From UTCFX2 sp963726375 (lineage in GTDB: Bacteria > Chloroflexota > Anaerolineae > Anaerolineales > UBA4823), in the NCBI GenBank assembly GCA_963726375.1, contig CAVSCE010000013.1, forward strand, positions 186,001 through 250,000: DNA of 64,000 bases, read 5' to 3'. The position numbers were made by a program, and so were the translations under genes. Of the stretch, positions 37,300 to 45,728 are shown in pieces. How positions within the stretch are numbered: position 1 is the stretch's first letter; every line of letters starts with the position of its first letter. The notes below the pieces were generated by a model that did no database searches, was not told the DNA's origin, and saw only the letters and a list, made by a program, of their open reading frames with translations.

Positions 37300-37656
37300 T
37301 TGAAGCGCAGATTTCGTTTACATGGTTCCATCAGCTTCCAACGACTACGGCGATCCGGAAAGGTTGTTCGCCATCCGCTTCTGGTGATGATAGTTTTGCC
37401 GAACGAATTAATGTCCTTTCGGATCGGCGTCGTTGCTGGAAAAACTGTTGGAAATGCAGTACAGCGTAATCGGGCGAAACGTTTGATCCGAAACGCTTTA
37501 CAGCCGCTTCTCGCTTCAATTCCTGTGGGTTGGGACATTCTGTTCATCGCTCGAAAATCTTTGCCAGAATCGTCTTTTATCCAGGTCCAGGAAGCGCTGA
37601 ACTCACTCCTCCGCCGGTCAGAATTGCTGTCTGAAACGAATGAGCTCAAAGTCTGA
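37300..37656 (+). CDS. rnpA: Ribonuclease P protein component
   Basis: The protein subunit that helps RNase P RNA trim the 5' ends of tRNAs. It opens with MKRRFRLHGSISFQRLRRSGK from a TTG codon at 37300; other upstream starts cannot be excluded. The RNR signature is present as GNAVQRNRAKRLIRNALQ. The 118-residue length is typical. Its 3' end overlaps yidD by 17 bases, so translation is probably coupled. Confidence 0.94.
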   Translation: MKRRFRLHGSISFQRLRRSGKVVRHPLLVMIVLPNELMSFRIGVVAGKTVGNAVQRNRAKRLIRNALQPLLASIPVGWDILFIARKSLPESSFIQVQEALNSLLRRSELLSETNELKV

Positions 37657-37936
37657 TGAAGCTCAGCCGAAGCTGGATACAGATCCGCGTTTGCGTGATC
37701 TTCCTCTTCGGATTGAAAATGTTCCTCGCATCTTCCTGCTTGGACTTATCCGTCTCTACCAGATGACATTTTCCAGGGCAATGCCTCCTGATTCCTGCAG
37801 ATTTTACCCGAGCTGTTCCCATTATGGTTATCAGGCTATCTATAAATACGGTGCTCTCAAGGGAGGCTTGATGGCTGCCTGGAGAGTATTAAGGTGTAAT
37901 CCTTTCAATCGAGGCGGTTTTGATCCGGTCCCTTGA
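37640..37936 (+). CDS. yidD: Membrane protein insertion efficiency factor YidD
   Basis: A small membrane-associated protein thought to help YidC insert proteins. The core IRLYQMTFSRAMPPDSCRF, YPSCSHYGYQAI and GGLMAAWRVLRCNPF with three conserved Cys is diagnostic. The N-terminus of about 30 residues is acidic and longer than usual. It lies between rnpA and a lipoprotein gene rather than directly before yidC. Confidence 0.95.
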   Translation: MSSKSDEAQPKLDTDPRLRDLPLRIENVPRIFLLGLIRLYQMTFSRAMPPDSCRFYPSCSHYGYQAIYKYGALKGGLMAAWRVLRCNPFNRGGFDPVP

Positions 37937-38000
37937 AGACTTTTGGAACGAGCCCACTGCAATAATCCGAGGATTGATTAAATCAAGAAAAGCGCAGCAA

Positions 38001-39092
38001 ATGAAAAATAGAAACATATTTTCCCTTTCCCTTACCTTAATAATCGCTGCCAGTCTGATCACTGGCTGCACTGGCGGCGCTGGCGTTGCAACAAGCTGGC
38101 CGGGTTTGCTTGTGGACAGCGCCTCTGAGACTGTTTTCATGGCTCTGAACAACCATGTCTATGCAGTCAATCTGACCAACGGTTCAGAAAAATGGCGCTT
38201 CCCTGAAAAAGCTGATAACAAGAAATCATTTTATGCTGCGCCTGTTCTGTCAACCGATGGTCAGCTCATTGTTGGGAGTTATGACTTCAGCCTGTACAGC
38301 CTGAACCCCCAAAACGGTCAGCAGACATGGGCGTTCTCAGAAGCGAAGGATAAATACGTTGGACCCGTTTTGGCTGTTGAGAGCGGGATCTATGCACCAA
38401 ATTCGGACTATTTCCTGTATGCATTGAATTCAAGTGGTAGTTTGCGGTGGAAATTTGAAGCAGAACATTCGTTTTGGGCCAGCCCGATCAGCATAGGAGA
38501 TCAAGTCTATGCTGCTTCGATGGACCATTCCATCTATGCTTTAAATTCTACATCTGGCGACCAGGTCTGGAAATCTGAAGGCATGGGCGGTGCGATCACG
38601 ACATCCTTTGTCTATGATCCGCGAGGGGTTCTATACGTCGGCGTCCTGGGAGGTAAGTTCTCTGCAGTTAACGTTCAGGACGGGAAGACACTCTGGCAAA
38701 CCGATCTGAAAGGCTGGATTTGGGCAAAAGCAGTCCTGCTGGATGGGACTTTATTCTTGGGCGATCAGGACGGGAATTTTTACGCGATAGACAGCCAGAC
38801 TGGCGAAATCCTCTGGCAAATCCAGCCCGACCTAACCGATGCGCGTGCGATCCTCTCGACAGCGGTGATTGCGAATGATACCCTCTATTTTGCTTCAGAA
38901 GCAGGGATCCTGTATGCTGTTGATCCACTTAATGGCAGCCCTAAATGGAGCAAAACCATCGGCGGCAAGATCTATTCTGATCTGATTCTGGTTGAGGATA
39001 CGATTTTCGTTGCGCCGAATGAATTCGACACCGCTCTGTTCGCATTGGATCTTCAGGGTAATACTCGTTGGACTTATTCGCCGGTAAAGTAA
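38001..39092 (+). CDS. PQQ-type beta-propeller lipoprotein (BamB-like) between yidD and yidC
   Basis: A secreted protein of about 363 residues. I chose the ATG at 38001 (MKNRNIFSLSL), since it gives a lipoprotein signal with lipobox LITGC; an earlier in-frame ATG at 37920 lies inside yidD. The mature part consists of about seven PQQ-like blades, recognised by repeats such as NHVYAVNLTNGSEKWRF, FSLYSLNPQNGQQTWAF, HSIYALNSTSGDQVWK and GNFYAIDSQTGEILWQ. It resembles BamB, but the cell type suggested here has no BAM complex. Its place inside the rnpA-yidD-yidC-jag cluster hints at a role near the protein insertion machinery, though this is inference. Confidence 0.85.
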   Translation: MKNRNIFSLSLTLIIAASLITGCTGGAGVATSWPGLLVDSASETVFMALNNHVYAVNLTNGSEKWRFPEKADNKKSFYAAPVLSTDGQLIVGSYDFSLYSLNPQNGQQTWAFSEAKDKYVGPVLAVESGIYAPNSDYFLYALNSSGSLRWKFEAEHSFWASPISIGDQVYAASMDHSIYALNSTSGDQVWKSEGMGGAITTSFVYDPRGVLYVGVLGGKFSAVNVQDGKTLWQTDLKGWIWAKAVLLDGTLFLGDQDGNFYAIDSQTGEILWQIQPDLTDARAILSTAVIANDTLYFASEAGILYAVDPLNGSPKWSKTIGGKIYSDLILVEDTIFVAPNEFDTALFALDLQGNTRWTYSPVK

Positions 39093-39112
39093 GCTAAAAA
39101 AGGAAAATCGTT

Positions 39113-39865
39113 ATGTGGGAAACAATCATCATCAACCCAATGGTGAACACGCTGTCGTTTATTTACAACCTGATAGGAAATTTTGGGATCGCCATCATCC
39201 TGTTCACCCTTCTGATCCGCTTGATCACGCACCCTCTTACGGTGCAGCAGATCCGCGGGACGCAGAAAATGCAGGAGATGCAGAAATCAAAGGAATATCA
39301 AGCGATCCAAAAAAAATATAAAGATGATAAACAGAAGCTTCAACAAGAGCAAATGAAGCTTTATCAGGAGATGAAGATCAACCCCTTAGGCTCCTGCCTG
39401 CCGATGCTGATCCAATTTCCGATCATTATTGGTTTGTATCAAGCGATTATCCGCCTTTTAGCAGCAACTCCGCTTCAGCAATCACAGCTGTTTACAAATC
39501 TTTATCCATTTATAGATATTTCCAAGCTGCTGCCTGTAAATAATCAATTCTTGTGGATGAACTTAAATCAGCCCGAGAGGATATATATTTTTGGATTCGG
39601 GATTCCACTGCTGGCAATCATTGTGGTCATAACCACCTATATGCAGTCGAAGCTGATGACACCTCCTTCGCAGCCAGGCGAACAGGGTGCCCAGATGACC
39701 CAGGCGATGAACCTTTACATGCCCTTGTTCATGGGATACCTGGCATTGACTTTCGCATCCGGATTGTCCTTATATTTCATCACCAGTAACGTTGCCTCTA
39801 TCGTTCAATATGCTGCGATGGGTAAAGTGAACTGGAAGAATTTGCTCCCTGGAAAGAAAATGTAA
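39113..39865 (+). CDS. yidC: Membrane protein insertase YidC/Oxa1
   Basis: Inserts and folds membrane proteins, with or without SecYEG. The 250-residue protein is the short Gram-positive-like form without a large periplasmic domain. It has five helices, the charged cytoplasmic hairpin region (KSKEYQAIQKKYKDDKQKLQ), and conserved NPLGSCLPMLIQFPIIIGLYQAI and GLSLYFITSN. The hydrophilic-groove Arg is present in LLIRLITHPL. It starts 20 bases after the lipoprotein gene. Confidence 0.96.
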   Translation: MWETIIINPMVNTLSFIYNLIGNFGIAIILFTLLIRLITHPLTVQQIRGTQKMQEMQKSKEYQAIQKKYKDDKQKLQQEQMKLYQEMKINPLGSCLPMLIQFPIIIGLYQAIIRLLAATPLQQSQLFTNLYPFIDISKLLPVNNQFLWMNLNQPERIYIFGFGIPLLAIIVVITTYMQSKLMTPPSQPGEQGAQMTQAMNLYMPLFMGYLALTFASGLSLYFITSNVASIVQYAAMGKVNWKNLLPGKKM

Positions 39866-39915
39866 TCGGAGAAATCCGGATTGCCGAGATAGAAATGGGT
39901 AATCGTGAGGCAAAG

Positions 39916-40761
39916 ATGGAAGAAAAACGAACCAGTTTAGAGATCATTGCTCCATCGGTTGAAGAAGCAGTAGCAAAAGGATTGTCAGAATTAGGATTGC
40001 CAGAAGATCGTGTCGAGATCGAAATCCTTGATTCTGGGAGTAAGGGGCTTTTTGGACTTGGCTTTCGCCAGGCACACGTTCGCTTGACCATCAAACACCT
40101 GCCCATTCCGAAAGTCGAGTCTGATGAAATCCATCTGAAGGTTAATCCTGAAGAGAGCGTCGCCGCTACAGTTCGTCCCTTGGACGCAGATATCACCAAC
40201 CAGCCGACCCCGAAGCCAGAGGTTGCTCCTGCCAAATCGCCGCTTACTGCATTGGATGGATCAACAGCGGAAGACGAGAAAAACGAACAGGACGAGCAGC
40301 TGTTGGTCATCGGCCGCGAGGTCGTCCAAGAATTGTTGGATAAGATGAATGTAAAAGGCACGCTCAAAGTGCGCTTTGGAGAGCCAGAGGATCCAAAGGA
40401 TAGAACACCGCTGATCGTAGATATTCACGGTAACGATCTAAGCATTTTGATTGGACCGAAAGCAGAAACGTTGAATGCTCTCCAGTACATTGCCGGTTTG
40501 ATCATTGGCAAGGAAGTTGGACATTCAGTCGCGCTGGTAGTAGATGTTGAAGGGTATCGCGCCCGCCGATCGCAGCAAATCCGCTCATTAGCCCGCCGCA
40601 TGGCAGACCAGGCTGTTCGCACAGGTCGCCGTCAGGTTCTTGAACCGATGCCCGCCAACGAGCGCCGGCTGGTCCATATCGAGCTGCGCGACCATCCGGA
40701 TGTAACCACAGAGAGCATCGGTGAGGATCCTCGCCGGAAAGTCACGATAAACCCGAAATAA
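39916..40761 (+). CDS. jag: RNA-binding protein Jag/KhpB (Jag-N, KH, R3H domains)
   Basis: A cytosolic RNA-binding protein linked to cell division and elongation control. The Jag-N domain is at residues about 1-55 (SVEEAVAKGLSELGL, SGSKGLFGLGFRQAHV). A variable acidic linker follows. The KH domain contains GNDLSILIGPKAETLNALQYI, and the R3H domain carries MPANERRLVHIELRDHPDVT. I chose the ATG at 39916 with GTGAGG upstream; the track-like longer start at 39895 overlaps little. It closes the yidC cluster. Confidence 0.95.
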   Translation: MEEKRTSLEIIAPSVEEAVAKGLSELGLPEDRVEIEILDSGSKGLFGLGFRQAHVRLTIKHLPIPKVESDEIHLKVNPEESVAATVRPLDADITNQPTPKPEVAPAKSPLTALDGSTAEDEKNEQDEQLLVIGREVVQELLDKMNVKGTLKVRFGEPEDPKDRTPLIVDIHGNDLSILIGPKAETLNALQYIAGLIIGKEVGHSVALVVDVEGYRARRSQQIRSLARRMADQAVRTGRRQVLEPMPANERRLVHIELRDHPDVTTESIGEDPRRKVTINPK

Positions 40762-40774
40762 TCTTGTTTGTCGC

Positions 40775-40803
40775 TTGACCAGACGGAAAGGCGATGGTAA
40801 AAT
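40775..40803 (+). promoter_or_regulatory. Promoter of tRNA-Glu
   Basis: TTGACC at 40775-40780 and TAAAAT at 40798-40803 are 17 bases apart, and the mature tRNA begins 20 bases after the -10 box. Confidence 0.75.
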
Positions 40804-40823
40804 CCCGTCGCTCAGTTGATTTT

Positions 40824-40899
40824 GCCCCCATCGTCTAGGGGACCAGGACGCAGCCCTTTCAAGGCTAAAACCAGAGTTCGAATCTCTGTGGGGGCACCA
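40824..40899 (+). tRNA. tRNA-Glu (anticodon TTC)
   Basis: A full cloverleaf of 76 bases including the encoded CCA. The acceptor stem pairs GCCCCCA with TGGGGGC. The D-arm contains TAGGGGACCAGGAC, the anticodon loop is CTTTCAA with TTC at the centre, and the T-arm is CAGAGTTCGAATCTCTG. It stands alone, with its own promoter and a terminator. Confidence 0.96.
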
Positions 40900-40908
40900 A
40901 ATTTCGAT

Positions 40909-40948
40909 GAACCGGTCAACGATTATGTTGAGCGGTTCGTTTCTTTTT
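40909..40948 (+). terminator. Intrinsic terminator of tRNA-Glu
   Basis: A long stem (GAACCG and TCAAC pairing with GTTGA and CGGTTC around one mismatch) is followed by GTTTCTTTTTT. It begins ten bases after the tRNA 3' end. Confidence 0.85.
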
Positions 40949-41196
40949 TAACTTGTCATATTGAATGTAAAAATGCAGGACTTTCGAACGATCTAATTTG
41001 AAAGCGGTCTTTGCAGGGTCATTCCTACACCAACAATTCATTCTTGTGATTTAGGTGTCTGCACGGTCGGGGCTCAGTCTTGCGATGACGTTTTTCGGAA
41101 GGGTCGGTAGATCTATCACAGGCAGACCGGCGGTCCGGCTCTCTCTAGGAGAGATACGTCTGAACACGCAGAATTTCTTCTTTGGCTGCGTAAGTA

Positions 41197-43891
41197 TTAT
41201 GATTGTGAATTGCCTGCCGCAGGCTCTAATATCAGCTCCACCCGGATTAAGTCTTCTTCCCTTCGGCGGGTAAATCTAAATTTATCGAATAGGCGGAGCA
41301 TGGCATCATTGTCCTCGAGCACATACGCAACAACTTTCTTTATCCCGCGATTTCTGGCAATCTCCAAAATGTAGCGAGTCATAATGGTGCCCAAACCCTG
41401 TCCATGCCACGGATCACCGATGATGATGGCATACTCGGCTGTCTCGTTATATGGATCGGCGATGATCGTTACGACGCCGGCCATTCTTTTCTTGCCCCCC
41501 TCGGTTAGCTCGGCAATAATTGCAATTTCCCGATCGTAATCGATCTGGGTATAACGGGCCAGCATTTCGTGTGATTCTTTGATTGGGCTGAAAAAGCGGA
41601 ATCGCTTCGTTGCAGTAGAAAAAGTGCTGAACATTTCCTCCTGCATCGGCTCATCTTCCGGGCGAATGGGTCTGAGCAGGACCGACCTGCCGCCCCTTAT
41701 CAGGACAGTGCTCTCGTACTCCCTGGGATAGGGGCAGATCACCATGTGAGAATACGGTTTCGGGGTCGTTTCAGCGGTTTTTTCATCCAGGATGATCTTA
41801 GCGTCCAGGACAATCCCTCCACGTTCATCCACAGCAAACGGATTAATATCAATTTCGGAGATCTCGGGAAAATCCATGACCAGGTAGGCAAATTTGTATA
41901 GGAGAAACTGTATCGCAGCCACATCAATAGCCGCCGTACCCCGATAACCCCTCAGAAGTGTCGATATCTTGGTCCCTTCGATGAGCTGCTGCGCAAGCGA
42001 CATATTCAAAGGCGGAATGCCAATATTGGTATCCTTATACACATCTACCGCCACTCCGCCCATACCGAAAACGATAACCGGTCCAAAAATCGGGTCTTTC
42101 TTCGATCCGATCAGGAGCTCATAACGTTTTTCGATCATTTCCTCGATGTACATACCGTATATGCGGGCGTCAGGAGCCCTCGATCCGACGGCATCCATGA
42201 TCCTGGAATAAGCGGGGTCGATTTCCTCTTCCGACTGAATATCCGAAATGACCCCTCGAACGTCCCTTTCATAGATAATATCAGGTGAAACGACTTTCAT
42301 GACGATGGGAAAACCGATTTCCTCAGCTAATTCTTTGGCTTCTCTTGGATTTCTTACCAGCCCGCCTTTCGGAACCGGAATTTGGTAGTTGATCAAGATC
42401 TCCTTGACCTCTGGAGCCGTTAATATATATCCGGCCAGAACTTGAGATCTCGCTAATAATTTTCCTGTTCTTGCCAGTATTCGGACTGAACGCATGCGGG
42501 ATCGTAGCCGGCGTCTCAGCGAGCAGCCTTAAGTTGCGCTGGTATTCCACCATGTTCAGAAATGACCTGACCGCATCTTCAGGTTTCTCATAGGCAGGAA
42601 TTTTGCCTTGTGACAGAATTCGCCGGCCTTCTGCGACATCATCTTCACCCATAAACGAAGCGAGAACGGTCTTATAAGAGCCCTTGGCGATCCCAACCAG
42701 CTCCCTGGCCACAGCAGCTGCGTCCGTCATCGCCTGGGGAGTCAGAATTGCCAGGATACCATCAACATTCTGGTCGCGCAGACAGGCATTCAGTGCTTTC
42801 TGGTAGCGGAGTGAATCAGCATCTGCGAGTAAATCTATCGGATTCCCTCGGCTCCAGAAGCTCGGCATATTTTGATTTAATAACTCCAGGGTTTCTGGTG
42901 ACAAGACCGCCAGATTGCCCTTCTGATCGATCAGGGCATCGGTGGCGATGACACCCGGGCCGCCTGCATTGGTAATAATCGCCAGTCTGTCCCCAGTTGG
43001 TCGCCTTTGCATGGACAGGTTTTTGGCACAATCGAATAATTCCGCGATACTCCCGACCCGTAGCACCCCGGCGCGCTTGAACGCGGCATCAAATATCTGA
43101 TTATTCCCGGTGATGCTGCCCGTATGGTAAAGTGCGGCTTTAGCTCCTTCCTGGCTTCTCCCGACTTTGAGCACGATAATTGGTTTGGTACGGGCAAAGC
43201 TCCTCGCCGCGCTCATGAACCTGCGAGCCTGTGTCATCGTCTCCATATAGATAAGAATAGCTTTCGTGTCCGAATCATTACCGAAATAATCAATCAGATC
43301 GTGAAATCCAATATCCACCATCTCTCCAATGGAGACGAAATAGGAAAAGCCAACATGCTCCTTAACTGACCAATCCAGGACTGCACTGCACAGGGCGCCG
43401 CTCTGTGAGATGAAAGCCATCCCGCCTTTATGCGGCATCTTGCGGGAAAAACTGGCGTTGAGGTTCAATTTAGGGCGGATAAATCCCAGACAGTTTGGGC
43501 CTAGAAGCGCCATACCATTCGATTCGGCCGACTGTTTTATTTGGACAGACAGTTTTTGGCCTTCTTCTCCAATTTCTGAAAAACCTGCAGAAATAATGAC
43601 AGCCGACAAAACCCCACATCCAATGCACTCGTTTACCATATCAGGTACAGACGCAGCCCGGGTGGCAATAACTGCCAAATCGACTTTATGAGGAATTGAA
43701 GTTATGTTCGGATATGTTTTCTCACCCTGGAACAGGTCTCGGTTCGGATTGACTGGATAGACAGATCCGGAAAAGCCGTTTGTGATCAGATTTCTAAAAA
43801 GGGAATACCCAACGCGTCCAGGCGTATCGGACGCCCCGATTACGGCAATGGATTTAGGATTAAATAACGTATTAAGCTGTTTGGTATTCAT
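41197..43891 (-). CDS. Acyl-CoA synthetase (NDP-forming) fused to a GNAT domain (Pat-like), one frameshift
   Basis: The first part is a CoA-binding and ligase domain: LFNPKSIAVIGASDTPGRVGY, LGPNCLGF, FISQSGALCSAVLDW, and ALYHTGSITGNNQIF with the catalytic phospho-His. A frameshift near 42480 separates it from the ATP-grasp domain (FPIVMKVVSPDII, GMGGVAVDVYKD, EIDINPFAVDE). The C-terminal GNAT domain follows (VLLRPIRPEDEP, HGQGLGTIMTRY, NDAMLRLFDKFRF). This is the layout of Pat-type protein acetyltransferases and ADP-forming acetyl-CoA synthetase fusions. The second phospho-His normally in the ATP-grasp loop (SPDIxHK) is Tyr here (SPDIIYER). Ligase activity is thus uncertain; acetyl-CoA control of enzymes is a plausible role. 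Confidence 0.9.
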
Positions 43892-44271
43892 AAACCAGCA
43901 TAGCTTGCAGTTGCATTAGGGGAATTCCATCATTTCCGCTGCGAATCTTCACCCAATCGATATCATTTTATGTATTGAAAGGTGACTGATAGTGATTATA
44001 GCGCATTACCTTATTGTCACCAATTTTCGATTATTATGCACCGGACCTGTCCCTTTTAGTCCAATGCATTCTTCAATTTCTCAGCAATTTAATAAAGGGT
44101 ATTGTTGCGCTGTATAGAAAGATTAGCGGTTATATTGAGGTGAGAAAAAAATATCAGTACTATAATATCATTTGGCACATAAAATCATCCACAATTGCCT
44201 TGATCTATAATTTGGTCAGCCCGTAAAGTGCCGTTTGGTTTGTTTGTCCTTTTTTAGACATGGAGGTCAAT
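43892..44271. other. Gene-free AT-rich stretch
   Basis: About 380 bases between the acyl-CoA synthetase and a secreted-protein gene. A 70-codon ORF at 44014-44226 has no convincing ribosome site or recognisable sequence, so I do not annotate it. I see no RNA gene here. Confidence 0.6.
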
Positions 44272-44805
44272 ATGCCGAACAGGACCTTTCGTATCAACAG
44301 ACTTAGCGCGTTTGTGATCTTCATCATGGTTCTGGGATTGTCATATAGCTCAGTTGAGTCGAGTGGAGAACCTGTTAGCATTGTTCCTCCAATTAGCGCT
44401 CCCGAGCAGCCAGATGGGGCGATTCTCTTCAGTGATAACTTTTCTGATGGTGCTGCAGACGGCTGGACGCCTATGTTTGACGGGATATGGTCTGTGGATA
44501 ATTATCAGTATTCGACAGTCACCCACGGCCGTTTCGGGCTTCAAGGCTATACCGGCAGCCTGGGCGATGATAACACCGTGCGCTTTGATAATATATTCGT
44601 TAAGCAGCTGAACTCGGTCTATTTGCCCGTAGTGTTGAAGTCGACTCTCTCCTGGTCGTTACATGAAATTTTACGGTTCATGGATTTACTCACTAACGAT
44701 AAATACCGGGAAAGTCGAACCTGGGTTTCAAGAAACTTAGGAATAATGCATGAACTTTGTAAGTTTACTTCAGATGAACTCGGACATCATCGAAAGCGTA
44801 GGTGA
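44272..44805 (+). pseudogene. Secreted protein with LamG-like fragment, probably truncated or rearranged
   Basis: The start at 44272 has GGAGG just upstream. A signal peptide (FVIFIMVLGLSYSSVES) leads to FSDNFSDGAADGWTPMFDGIWSVDN, the first strand of a concanavalin/LamG-like domain. Only about 30 residues later comes the closing strand GDDNTVRFDNIFVKQL and then VYLPVVLKS, a motif I associate with the end of surface proteins in Chloroflexota. A full domain would need roughly 150 more residues, so an internal deletion seems likely. After VYLPVV the ORF runs on for 50 unusual, Trp- and Arg-rich residues that look non-coding. It could also be a very small natural protein. Confidence 0.5.
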
Positions 44806-45170
44806 GAAGATTGTCCAGTTTCACGCGCACGATCCCAGCATATAAAACGGAAGACGACCTTCGCGAAGTGCTTTCTCGGGAGGATTATTTTGTTCCCCTT
44901 TCCTTCAAACCGACAAAAGCACAAGCAGGAGATTTCATCTACTTGATTTTTCAAGGAAAAATAGTAGGTCGAGCGAAAATATCTGCTATAAAGGCAGTAG
45001 ATTCTGAGGATATTGCCAGATCAATAGAGTTTCCTGCTTGGGCAAAATGGGTAGTCTGGTATTCGGGAAAGTGGGAGCGGCCTCCTCGAGAGATCGCTGT
45101 TCATGGTCATCAGAGCGTCCGCTACCTGGAATCTCATTCGTTATTACATCTTGATTCTGAAAAGTGGTAA
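44802..45170 (+). CDS. Small PUA/EVE-like domain protein
   Basis: I do not recognise a named family. The 122-residue protein contains AGDFIYLIFQGKIVGRAKI and SIEFPAWAKWVVWYSG, a pattern like ASCH, EVE or other PUA-superfamily folds, some of which bind RNA or modified bases. The start is GTG at 44802 or TTG at 44811; AGGTGAG serves either. It overlaps the end of the doubtful upstream ORF by four bases. No partner gene is obvious. Confidence 0.55.
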   Translation: MRRLSSFTRTIPAYKTEDDLREVLSREDYFVPLSFKPTKAQAGDFIYLIFQGKIVGRAKISAIKAVDSEDIARSIEFPAWAKWVVWYSGKWERPPREIAVHGHQSVRYLESHSLLHLDSEKW

Positions 45171-45483
45171 ATTCACCTGAAAGAGATTTTCTTGAGGGAG
45201 GAATTTCAAGCGTCAGGCCAGTGACTGCGAATCCTGGTTTCCAAAATTTCCTTCACGGTGACAGTTGTTTCATGGATTAATCCGATCTATTTATACTTGC
45301 GATTCCCGGCTTCTTTCTGTATACTTCCTGAGATCGAATCCTGCTGAGAGCGTGAAATTTCAGGTAGGTTTCAGCAAAAATGATGGATGTTATATTTTTA
45401 TGAAATCTATCTGTAATCCATTAAATTTCAACGGAGTAAGCGAAAAGGCTTTACTCTATCTTGATCATTTTGCCAGGTTTTGT
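45171..45483. other. Gene-free stretch
   Basis: About 310 bases with no coding frame I can support. Short ORFs across it have no ribosome sites or recognisable motifs. Confidence 0.5.
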
Positions 45484-45493
45484 TGTTATGATG

Positions 45494-45728
45494 TACGGCA
45501 CTCGCCAGGCTCTCTTTTCCGCAGGATTGGGGGCGCTGCTGGGAAATGGACTTCTCTTACTCCTTCCCGATATCCAGGAAAGTCGGAGCACTGCTCGCTG
45601 TGCGTGGTTTCCAGATGTTGCACCTGATCGTTGAAGGTTATCTTTCTGCAGTCATAGGATCGTTAGATGTGCGTGGAGCGGTCGAATTTCAATTCAAATG
45701 TCTCGCAAAAGGCGGGTCGAAAATCTAA
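45494..45728 (+). CDS. Possible two-helix membrane protein with a frameshift
   Basis: One frame from about 45494 encodes MMYGTRQALFSAGLGALLG and a Leu-rich helix, ending in LLLLPDIQES. Near 45580 a second frame continues with GALLAVRGFQMLHLIVEG, then LSAVIGSLDVRGAVEF, and stops at 45728, 30 bases into the following glycosyltransferase. Joined, they make a plausible 75-80 residue protein with two helices. Neither half has a family match I know. Non-coding sequence remains a real alternative. Confidence 0.3.

Noticed and set aside
44014..44226. 70-codon ORF before the LamG-like fragment
   Set aside because: No ribosome site, low-complexity AT-rich composition and no homology that I recognise.
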